Below, piece by piece: positions 17,175 to 24,572 of a stretch of DNA of 64,000 nucleotides. Source of the stretch: Thiovibrio frasassiensis (GTDB lineage Bacteria; Desulfobacterota; Desulfobulbia; Desulfobulbales; Desulfurivibrionaceae); NCBI RefSeq assembly GCF_029607905.1, contig NZ_JAPHEH010000001.1, forward strand, positions 1,145,530 through 1,209,529, in the 5' to 3' direction. Each line of letters begins with the position of its first letter. Position 1 is the stretch's first letter. Under the pieces are notes generated by a model. The model was not told where the DNA came from. It made no database searches and saw only the letters and a list, made by a program, of their open reading frames with translations. The translations under genes were made by a program, and so were the position numbers.

Positions 17175-18080
17175 TTATCGGCTGAAGGAACGACGGAAAT
17201 TTGCGGAGCCATGAATTGCATGATGACATTCCAAGCAGGCCCGTGCTCTAAATTGGCTTGCGGAAGCGGCGCCGCCAAATCCGGAAGTGTTGTCATATGG
17301 TCCGTCGTGGTGCTGTCTGTCGTCATGGCAGTTCTGGCAGAGGTTAACGACCTTCTCCACCAGCAGTGTTTCATGCCGACTCCCGTGCGGGGTATGACAG
17401 GTGGCACAGTTCTCTTCCACCGGTGGATGCTCCCAGATCCAGGGGCCGCGCTTGTCGGCATGGCACTTGTAGCAGAGCTGGTTGACGTTTTCGGCCTTGA
17501 GCATGTGTTTTGTCAGGGTGCCGTGGGTGTTGTGGCAGTCGGAACACTTGACCTTGCCTTCGATGATGGGGTGATGCGACATCTTGTTGGCATCGGAACG
17601 GACATCCTTATGGCAGGTGAAGCAGACCGTGGGTTGCTTTACGGTGGAGCGCGGGGAATGGATATCGTGGCAGGCGATACAGGTCACGTCGTTCTTCTTG
17701 TGCGCACCCATCTCCCAGAGAGACATATGGGCCGATTTCTGATGGCAGCCCAAACATTGCTTGCTGAGCTCCTCGGCGGTGCGCCCGCCGCCCTTGCCGA
17801 AGGAAACAACATTTTGTTTGGACGGGTCGTTTACATGCTTGTCGGTTGCTCCATGGCAGGATTGGCAATCGTTTTTGCCCTGCCAGATTTTTGCATGGTA
17901 TGAGTCCTTAAAACTTGCCACCGGTTTTTCATGGCAGCTGACACATGCGGCACCGAGTTCGGCTGCCTGGGCCGCGTCCGGTGCTAAAAATTGCCCCCAA
18001 AGGCCCCATCCCATTGTTATCATGGTCAAAGACCATGCCGACACCACGACTTTTGGCAACAGCCTGTTTCGTTTACGCAT
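17175..18080 (-). CDS. mtrA: Decaheme c-type cytochrome, MtrA/DmsE family
   Basis: The 301-residue protein has a signal/anchor segment near residues 10-40 and exactly ten CXXCH motifs: CVSCH, CQSCH, CLGCH, CIACH, CFTCH, CSDCH, CYKCH, CATCH, CQNCH and CLECH. Length and heme count match MtrA/DmsE periplasmic decaheme cytochromes that insert into an MtrB barrel. GGAGGAAGGAT precedes ATG 18080. I see no extracellular MtrC/OmcA-like cytochrome in the window. The adjacent divergent operon encodes a heme-containing sensor kinase, which might control it. Confidence 0.9.
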   Translation of the reverse strand: MRKRNRLLPKVVVSAWSLTMITMGWGLWGQFLAPDAAQAAELGAACVSCHEKPVASFKDSYHAKIWQGKNDCQSCHGATDKHVNDPSKQNVVSFGKGGGRTAEELSKQCLGCHQKSAHMSLWEMGAHKKNDVTCIACHDIHSPRSTVKQPTVCFTCHKDVRSDANKMSHHPIIEGKVKCSDCHNTHGTLTKHMLKAENVNQLCYKCHADKRGPWIWEHPPVEENCATCHTPHGSRHETLLVEKVVNLCQNCHDDRQHHDGPYDNTSGFGGAASASQFRARACLECHHAIHGSANFRRSFSR

Positions 18081-18150
18081 ATCCTTCCTCCTCTCCCTTT
18101 TCTCCTGTTTTTGTTCGGAAGCCCCCTTTACAACGAGCGTTTCCAGCTAA

Positions 18151-18179
18151 GCATCTTTTTGTTAATGCGAAAAAGATGC
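18151..18179. other. Perfect hairpin upstream of mtrA
   Basis: GCATCTTTTT and AAAAAGATGC form a 10-bp stem around a 9-nt loop, 71 bp upstream of the mtrA start. It could be an operator or a leader hairpin. Confidence 0.45.
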
Positions 18180-18273
18180 CAGAGGGGGCAGAAAAAATAA
18201 ATACAAAGAATACAATAAGATAGGTGGGCGCTGCCCGGCTGGTCTCTCTGGCCTAGTGGGGTATTCCGGTGGA

Positions 18274-18305
18274 ATGGCCAGATCGGTTTGGTCATATGGC
18301 CAGAT
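18274..18305. promoter_or_regulatory. Paired TGGCCA sites, candidate enhancer for the sigma-54 regulator
   Basis: ATGGCCAGAT occurs twice, at 18274-18283 and 18296-18305, exactly 22 bp apart (two helical turns); each core TGGCCA is a palindrome. They lie about 80-110 bp upstream of the -24/-12 promoter at 18386. The rest of 18180-18385 shows no gene. Confidence 0.45.
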
Positions 18306-18385
18306 AGCAGATTGGCGGCTGGATTGGAGTGCGGCAAGGCATGGATCTCTGGGATGAATTGCAACTTGCACAGATGCAGGGCGGC

Positions 18386-18401
18386 TGGTAGTCTTTTTGC
18401 A
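18386..18401 (+). promoter_or_regulatory. Sigma-54 (-24/-12) promoter
   Basis: TGGTAGTCTTTTTGCA fits the consensus: GG (18387-18388), ten bases, then GC (18399-18400), with TTGCA at -12. It lies about 30 bp before the start codon of the PhnD-like gene. Confidence 0.65.
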
Positions 18402-18429
18402 AGTCCATCATATTGAGCCGGAGGGGAGT

Positions 18430-19374
18430 ATGCGGTTGTGTTGTGTCCGAGACGGAATCCGAATCCTGCTGTGCGGTTTTTTCCTGCTTTTTTGGGCGGG
18501 TTGCAGCGATGAGCAGAGCGCTGCCCCTGCCTCCGCCTCCCCCCCCTCACCTGCCCCGGCCACAAAGATTGTCATCGGCCTTATTCCGGAGATGGACATC
18601 TTTGTGCAGAAGAAACGCTACGAGCCCATTGCCCGCTATCTTTCCCAAAAAACAGGCGCCCAGGTTGAACTCAAGATCCTTTCCCGCTACGGCAATATCT
18701 TGAATAATTTTCAGAGCGAGGGGCTGGACGGTGCCTTTTTCGGCAGCTTTACCGGAGCACTGGCCATCAAGAGGTTGGGGGTTGAGCCCTTGGCCCGGCC
18801 CGAATATGAAGGCGGGGTCTCCAGCTATTACGGAATGGTATTTGCCCGAAAGGACAGCGGTATAAAGACGGCGCGGGATGTGAAGGGTAAGGTCTTTGTT
18901 TTCGTGGACAAGGCGACCACCGCAGGATGGCTGCTGCCCCTCTATTTTTTTCGGACCCTAGGCATCGCGGATTACCGCGCCTGGTTCAGGGAGACCTATT
19001 TCAGCGGTACCCATGAAGATGCGATCCATGATGTTTTGAGTGGCAAGGCGGACCTGGGCGCGGCCAAGGATCTTGTTTTTAACCGCCTTGCCAAGGAGGA
19101 CCCCCGAATTGCGGCAGAGCTGAATATCCTCACCACTTCTCCGGCGGTTCCGGCCAATACCCTGGCGGTGCGGCACGATCTGGATCCTGCCCTGAAAAAG
19201 GTGATGCAAACCAGCTTGCTGGCCATGGATCAGGATGCGGAAGGTCGCCAAGCATTGGTCCAATTCGGGGCCAGCCGATTTATTGAAACCCGAGTGCAGG
19301 ATTACCAGCCGGTTATTGAATATGCCAAACGCATTGGCTTGGATCTGGCAACCTATGATTATGTCAATGATTGA
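18430..19374 (+). CDS. PhnD-like periplasmic substrate-binding lipoprotein
   Basis: I chose ATG 18430 because GGAGGGGAG lies just upstream. The 314-residue protein has a lipoprotein signal ending at LFWAGC and a Pro/Ala-rich linker. A binding-protein fold like PhnD (phosphate/phosphite/phosphonate) follows: IVIGLIPEMDIF, YEPIARYLSQKTG, LDGAFFGSFTGALAI, GVSSYYGMVFARKDSG and GKVFVFVDKATTAGWLLP. No ABC permease or ATPase is nearby. Its neighbours are a sensor kinase and a regulator, so it probably delivers a ligand to the kinase rather than to an importer. The ligand is unknown. Confidence 0.85.
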   Translation: MRLCCVRDGIRILLCGFFLLFWAGCSDEQSAAPASASPPSPAPATKIVIGLIPEMDIFVQKKRYEPIARYLSQKTGAQVELKILSRYGNILNNFQSEGLDGAFFGSFTGALAIKRLGVEPLARPEYEGGVSSYYGMVFARKDSGIKTARDVKGKVFVFVDKATTAGWLLPLYFFRTLGIADYRAWFRETYFSGTHEDAIHDVLSGKADLGAAKDLVFNRLAKEDPRIAAELNILTTSPAVPANTLAVRHDLDPALKKVMQTSLLAMDQDAEGRQALVQFGASRFIETRVQDYQPVIEYAKRIGLDLATYDYVND

Positions 19375-19425
19375 AAGTATCCTTCTTGGGCGTCGGAACC
19401 CTTCCATTCTCGGAATAGGGGTTGT

Positions 19426-21273
19426 ATGAGAAAAAAAGTACTCTTCGGCTTTATCCTGCTGATTCTTTTTTTCGGTGTCGGCGGCTTGTATATTGCCCAG
19501 ACCAATGCCAAAGCCCTCCAAAATCTCGAAAAAATCCTCGCCCTCAATCAGATGGAATTTTTGCGCGAGGATCTGCTCAACAAGGTCCAAATCATTCAGG
19601 CGGATCTCTATCTCACCACCTCGCCGCGCAGTACAAGCGTTGGGGCTTTTGTCGAGCACGGTGAGGGGCTGCAGCTCGCCGGAGAAAAGTGCTTCGGCTG
19701 TCATCATGCCGAACCGGTGGTGTTACGGTTAAACCATCTTCGGCAAGGCGTTGATGGCTATCTGAAAAAGGCGAGCAGGGTCTATACCCTCAGAGCAAAC
19801 CAGGAGCGACGCGCCATTGCGGAAGACATTGCCTCTTCTGCGGGCGGCCGGCTGCTTGAGGAAATTGACAGTCTGGTGGTTCTTTCCTCCGACACGATTT
19901 CCCAGAAGGTTTTTAATGCCCGGCAACAAATTTCCCTCATGAAGAATATCTTGCTGATTCTTGTCACTGTCGCGCCCCTGATTTTCCTTATTTTCACCTT
20001 CCTTTTTATCAAACGATTTTCCAGTTCTTTTTCCGTACTCCTTCGGGCCACGGAAAAAATCAAGGCGGGCGAATTGACCCACACCATTGATGAACCTCTT
20101 CCAGATGAATTTAACGTTCTGGCCACCGCCTTTAATGAGATGGCGCGCTCCTTGAAAAAACAGTGCGCTGCGGTTGTGGCCGAGCAGAATCGCTACCAGG
20201 TGCTTTTCGAGTCGGCGGATGACGCCATCTTTATTATTGAGGGAGAAGGCGAGGGAGCAGGGAGAATCATCGCAGCCAATCAGGCGGCGGCGGATATGCA
20301 CGGCTACACGGTGGAAGAGTTGTGCAATCTCTACATCCAGGAATTGGACACCGTTGAAAGTGCGGCGCAAGCGCCTGAGCGGTTCCGGCAGATGATGGCT
20401 GGAGCCCGTATTGAGGTGATGGTGGAGCATCGACGCAAGGACGGCACTGTTTTTCCGGTGGAGGTTCGGGCCGGGCTGCTTGAAATTGAAGGGCGAAAAT
20501 ATATCCATGCCTTTGACCGGGATGTGACGGTGCGCAACCAGACCGAGGCGGCCTTGCACCGCTCACGGCAACTGGCCATGGTCGGGCAGATGGCTGCCGG
20601 TCTGGCCCATGAGATCAAAAACCCTCTGGCCGGGATCAAGGTTTCCATGGAAGTACTGATGAACGAGTTGCCCCTTTCCTTGGAAGACAAGGAGATTTTT
20701 GTCCGGACTGTCGGGGAGGTGCAGAGAATTGAAGCATTGTTGAAAAATCTCCTCAACTACGCCCGGACGCCCCGACCGGTCTTTTCCCGGATCGGGCTGA
20801 ACCGGCAGCTTGAAAACGCCATGAAAAATGCAAACCTGTTGCTCAAAGCGCCGGAATACCTTGCGGTCCGCAGTAAGGGGCTGGCATTTGTCCGTAACCT
20901 TGATCCGGATCTTCCCATGATCATGGCGGACCCCTCCCAGATGCAGCAGGTGATCCTGAATCTGCTGCTCAATGCCATGGAGGCGACCCCAGCCGGCGGG
21001 AGAATCACCGTGAGTACCAGGCTTGCTCGGGCCGGAATCGTGGAGGTGGTGATTGCGGATACAGGAAAAGGCTTGAGCGAAGAGGCGTGCACCAGTGTTT
21101 TTCAGCCGTTTTACACGACCAAACCCAAGGGGAGTGGGTTGGGGCTGGCAATAACCCGGCGTCTTGTTGAACAACACCATGGTGAGATCGAGGTTGCCAG
21201 CATTTTGGGCGAGGGCGCCGCATTTACCGTTACCCTGCCAATTGAACAAAAAAACGAGGATGCAAACCCATGA
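19426..21273 (+). CDS. Sensor histidine kinase with periplasmic c-type heme motif
   Basis: The 615-residue protein begins with a membrane helix (residues 5-25), followed by a periplasmic domain of about 150 residues that contains KCFGCHH (Cys89, Cys92, His93), a covalent heme-c motif. A second helix lies near 175-200, followed by HAMP, a PAS domain (YQVLFESADDAIFIIEGEG) near 255-375, HisKA with GLAHEIKNPLAG near 395, and HATPase with NLLLNAMEA and GSGLGLAI. The heme suggests sensing of redox state or a small ligand such as NO or O2. Its stop overlaps the regulator start (ATGA). Confidence 0.9.
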   Translation: MRKKVLFGFILLILFFGVGGLYIAQTNAKALQNLEKILALNQMEFLREDLLNKVQIIQADLYLTTSPRSTSVGAFVEHGEGLQLAGEKCFGCHHAEPVVLRLNHLRQGVDGYLKKASRVYTLRANQERRAIAEDIASSAGGRLLEEIDSLVVLSSDTISQKVFNARQQISLMKNILLILVTVAPLIFLIFTFLFIKRFSSSFSVLLRATEKIKAGELTHTIDEPLPDEFNVLATAFNEMARSLKKQCAAVVAEQNRYQVLFESADDAIFIIEGEGEGAGRIIAANQAAADMHGYTVEELCNLYIQELDTVESAAQAPERFRQMMAGARIEVMVEHRRKDGTVFPVEVRAGLLEIEGRKYIHAFDRDVTVRNQTEAALHRSRQLAMVGQMAAGLAHEIKNPLAGIKVSMEVLMNELPLSLEDKEIFVRTVGEVQRIEALLKNLLNYARTPRPVFSRIGLNRQLENAMKNANLLLKAPEYLAVRSKGLAFVRNLDPDLPMIMADPSQMQQVILNLLLNAMEATPAGGRITVSTRLARAGIVEVVIADTGKGLSEEACTSVFQPFYTTKPKGSGLGLAITRRLVEQHHGEIEVASILGEGAAFTVTLPIEQKNEDANP

Positions 21274-22664
21274 AGATTAGGGGAAGAATTTTTGCCGTGG
21301 ATGATGATGAACTCATTGTCTCCATGCTTGCCAGGGGTTTGAAAAAAGAGGGGTATGCGGTGCATTTTCAAACCACTCCCCAGGATGTTGTCGCCAACAT
21401 TATTGCCTGGCAGCCGGACATTGTCTTTTTGGATGTGGATCTGGCCGAGGAGATGACTGGTTTCGATATCCTTGCCGCCATCAAGAAGGAAGGGCTTGAG
21501 GCGGAGGTGGTTATGTTGACCGCCGATGATTCGGCGGAATCGGCCATCCGGGCCATGAAACTCGGGGCGATTGAGTATTTCACCAAGCCGTTCAATCTCG
21601 ATGAGATAAAAATCATCACCGGCAATATCATCGATAACATCCGGCGGAAGGCCGAGATCGACTATCACCGGAAAAATACCTGCCCCTATTTTGAACACGG
21701 ATTGGTGGGCGAATCTCCCTGCATAATGGAAATCATCCGGAAAGCGGAAAAGCTGGTTCAGGCCAGGGCGGAGACTATCCTCGTCACCGGCGAGTCCGGA
21801 AGCGGCAAGGAGGTTCTGGCCCGGCATCTCCATTGCCGGCGGCAGAAGGAGGAGGGCGTTGGTCAGGGGCAGAGCCCGTTCTTTGCCGTCAACTGCACGG
21901 CCTTGCCGGAAAATCTCATCGAAAGCGAGCTGTTCGGCCATGTGAAAGGCGCTTTCACCGACGCCCGGACCGACAAAAAGGGGATTTTTGAGCTGGCTGG
22001 GGATGGCACCCTGCTTCTTGATGAAATTGGGGACATGCGGTTGGATCTCCAGGCAAAACTGCTGCGGGTTCTGGAGGAGAGGACGGTCCGGCGGCTGGGG
22101 GGGAGTGTTGATCTGCCCGTGCAGGCGACGGTGATCGTCACCACCAATAAGGATCTTCAGGCCGCTTCGGAACAGGGGGGCTTTCGGAAGGATCTGTTTT
22201 TCCGGCTGAGCGCTTTTGCCTTGGAGTTGCCGCCCCTGAGGGAACGGGAGGATGACATCCTCCTCCTTGCCCGGCATTTTTTACGCTATTTTTCCAGTAA
22301 ATATCTCAAAAAAGGGATCAAGGGCTTTTCCGTCGATGCCGAACGGGCCATGCTGGCCTATGCTTGGCCCGGGAACGTGCGGGAGTTGCGCAACATCATC
22401 GAGCGGTGCGTGGTGCTTGAGGAGATGGAAACCATCACCCGGGAGCATCTTCTCCCGAATCTGGCCGGTTGGGCGGATGCTGCGGCGGTCGCATCCGCGA
22501 GAATCATCCTGCCGGAAGAAGGGCTTTCTCTCGAGGGGTTGGAAAAGGATCTTATCCGCCAGGCGTTGGAAAGGACAGGCGCCAACCAGACCAAGGCCGC
22601 CAAGTTGTTGGGTATTTCCTATGACACCCTGCGGTACCAGATGAAAAAGTTTGCTCTGGTCTGA
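21270..22664 (+). CDS. Sigma-54-dependent response regulator (NtrC family)
   Basis: The 464-residue protein has a receiver domain (DDD at 11-13, phospho-acceptor Asp55 in FLDVD, Lys in FTKPF). An AAA+ domain follows with Walker A GESGSGKE, Walker B DGTLLLDEIGD and an R-finger region, then a Fis-like helix-turn-helix (NQTKAAKLLGISYDTLRYQ). The sigma-54 contact loop reads GAFTDA rather than GAFTGA, a variant also found in some family members. It overlaps the kinase gene by 4 bp. A sigma-54 promoter upstream of the operon suggests autoregulation. Confidence 0.92.
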   Translation: MKIRGRIFAVDDDELIVSMLARGLKKEGYAVHFQTTPQDVVANIIAWQPDIVFLDVDLAEEMTGFDILAAIKKEGLEAEVVMLTADDSAESAIRAMKLGAIEYFTKPFNLDEIKIITGNIIDNIRRKAEIDYHRKNTCPYFEHGLVGESPCIMEIIRKAEKLVQARAETILVTGESGSGKEVLARHLHCRRQKEEGVGQGQSPFFAVNCTALPENLIESELFGHVKGAFTDARTDKKGIFELAGDGTLLLDEIGDMRLDLQAKLLRVLEERTVRRLGGSVDLPVQATVIVTTNKDLQAASEQGGFRKDLFFRLSAFALELPPLREREDDILLLARHFLRYFSSKYLKKGIKGFSVDAERAMLAYAWPGNVRELRNIIERCVVLEEMETITREHLLPNLAGWADAAAVASARIILPEEGLSLEGLEKDLIRQALERTGANQTKAAKLLGISYDTLRYQMKKFALV

Positions 22665-22672
22665 AGGGGCGC

Positions 22673-23914
22673 CTAGAGAAACTCCTCGAAATAGTCCAGG
22701 TCCTTGTGAAAGGTCTCTTCAAGCCCGGCCAGGGCAAGAAAGGCTGCGATTAGGCAGATCGCGCCGACCAACAGGGCGCTGGACTCCAGGCTGAGATAAT
22801 TGCGGCCCAGTTGGAAAAGCATGGTGATCGGCACCACCATCCCCCGGACGAAGTTGGGTACGGTGGTGGCCACCGTGGCCCGCAGGTTGGTGCCGAATTG
22901 CTCCGCGGCAACGGTGACGAAAATGGCCCAGTAGCCGCCGGCAAAGCCAAGGAATCCGCAGACTCCGTAGAAAAAAGCCGGGCTTTGGCCGCCTTGGAGA
23001 AAATAGAGGGTGATCCCGGCCACGGTCAGGAACAGGAAGATCAAGATCGCCTTTTTTCGGCTGCGCAGGAGCTGACTCACCAGGCCGCTGGACAAATCGC
23101 CCGCGATCAAGCCCAGATAACAGAACATCACACTATTGCCCGCCGAGACCGGGCCGCTGATACCCAGCGCGACACCAAACTCCGGGGAAAAGGTGATCAG
23201 GACCCCGACCACGAACCAGATTGGGATGCCGATCAGAATCGAGTTGCAGTAGCGGCGGAATCGCAACCAATCGGTGAACAGGGCCAAAAAGTTTCCCCGC
23301 CGTACCCCGGTCCGGTCATCCATGGCCCGGAACATCCCCGACTCGGCCACCCGGATCCGGGTAACGAGCAGCAGTAATCCGAGCACCCCGCCGATGACAA
23401 AGGCGGTGCGCCAGTCAAAGGTGGTGGCGACGAGATTGGCCAGGATGGCCCCGGAGACGCCCACCGAGGCGACCAGCATGGTGCCGTACCCGCGGATGCT
23501 CTTGTGCAGGATCTCGGAGACCAGGGTGATGCCTGCGCCCAACTCTCCGGCCAGGCCGATACCGGCAATAAAGCGCAGGGTTGCGTAAGCCGGCAGTGTG
23601 GTGGCAAGCCCGTTTGCCAGGTTGGCGAGGGAATAGAGGAAGATCGAGGCGAACATGATCGTGAGCCGCCCCTTGCGATCTCCGAGAATACCCCAGAGAA
23701 TCCCGCCGACCAGCATCCCGGCCATCTGCATATTCAATAAAAAAACGCCGTTATCGATGAGCGCCTGCCCGGAGAAGCCAAGGGATTTGAGGCTCGGCAC
23801 CCGGACGATGCTGAAGAGCACCAGGTCGTAGATGTCGACGAAATAGCCCAAGGCGGCGACAATGACCGGCAGGCTGAAGATTTGGCGAAGGGTCGTGTTG
23901 TTGTGTGGTGTCAT
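22673..23914 (-). CDS. MFS transporter, metabolite:H+ symporter type
   Basis: The 413-residue protein has twelve predicted membrane helices. The loop motif GDRKGRLTIMFAS between helices 2 and 3 is typical of MFS, and GLAGELGAGITLVSE is the helix-5 motif of the organic-acid symporter branch (shikimate/sialate/proline-betaine relatives). The N-terminus (IVAALGYFVDIYDLVLFSIVR) also fits that branch. The substrate is not predictable. It converges with the response regulator gene, the two stops lying about 10 bp apart. Confidence 0.85.
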   Translation of the reverse strand: MTPHNNTTLRQIFSLPVIVAALGYFVDIYDLVLFSIVRVPSLKSLGFSGQALIDNGVFLLNMQMAGMLVGGILWGILGDRKGRLTIMFASIFLYSLANLANGLATTLPAYATLRFIAGIGLAGELGAGITLVSEILHKSIRGYGTMLVASVGVSGAILANLVATTFDWRTAFVIGGVLGLLLLVTRIRVAESGMFRAMDDRTGVRRGNFLALFTDWLRFRRYCNSILIGIPIWFVVGVLITFSPEFGVALGISGPVSAGNSVMFCYLGLIAGDLSSGLVSQLLRSRKKAILIFLFLTVAGITLYFLQGGQSPAFFYGVCGFLGFAGGYWAIFVTVAAEQFGTNLRATVATTVPNFVRGMVVPITMLFQLGRNYLSLESSALLVGAICLIAAFLALAGLEETFHKDLDYFEEFL

Positions 23915-23984
23915 GGACGTTTCTGTCGGAGGCGGGTCAGGCGCCCACTAAAAATCAGGCATGCAGTTTGTAACAGCGGAAATT

Positions 23985-24572
23985 TCATTTGATCACCTCG
24001 GTGGCCAGGCGCAACAGGTTGGAGCTGAGACTCAGGCCATTGCCCTGCGCTGCGAGCAGATTCGCTTTGAAAGTCACTTTTCCCATATTTGTATCCATGT
24101 TCAGCACAACCCCCTCCAGGATGGCTCCCGGCGAGTCGGCCACAGTCAGCACCGGCTTGTTGTGCAGACTGTCAAGCACCCGCGGCAGATTGCCAATCAC
24201 CGGGCGGGAGATGAATACAATCTGGCAATTTCCCAAACCATCCACGCTGGTGATGCGTTTTACGGCCAGACTGCGTCCGTTGACGCTCTGGCCTTGGATT
24301 TTATTGTCCAGGTCCTGGCCGAAGGGGTCCGGGCCGTATACGCAAACGTTCAGGGGGGAGCCCACTTCGGCAGGCCATTTGGTGAAGGCGACGAAGTTAT
24401 ACAGGAAAGCCGCCTTGAGGGTATACTCCGCCATTCCCTCTGCACGTGCCAAAGAAACCCAGCAGATCAGGGCAAGCGTGCAGCAAAGAGAGCGAAAACC
24501 CTTTTTGAGCCGGGGTTTGGTGGTTCCGCGCATTTGGGGGGATGCGGAAGAATGATGGCGAGAAAAAAGCAT
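23985..24572 (-). CDS. YfiR-family (DUF4154) periplasmic protein
   Basis: I set the start at ATG 24572, which overlaps the stop of the TonB receptor gene (TAATG); the longer frame reads antisense-like text through that gene. The 195-residue product has a basic N-terminus, a signal helix (LCCTLALICWVSLARA) and then the YfiR signature YTLKAAFLYNFVAFTKWP, followed by NVCVYGPDPFG and GKVTFKANLLAAQ. YfiR proteins are periplasmic partners of membrane signalling proteins, and genes of this type often accompany TonB receptors. Confidence 0.82.
   Translation of the reverse strand: MLFSRHHSSASPQMRGTTKPRLKKGFRSLCCTLALICWVSLARAEGMAEYTLKAAFLYNFVAFTKWPAEVGSPLNVCVYGPDPFGQDLDNKIQGQSVNGRSLAVKRITSVDGLGNCQIVFISRPVIGNLPRVLDSLHNKPVLTVADSPGAILEGVVLNMDTNMGKVTFKANLLAAQGNGLSLSSNLLRLATEVIK

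Noticed and set aside
18080-18330. Sigma-54 promoter driving mtrAB on the minus strand
   Set aside because: I found no GG-N10-GC element with acceptable flanks on that strand, so control of mtrAB by the neighbouring activator stays an inference.
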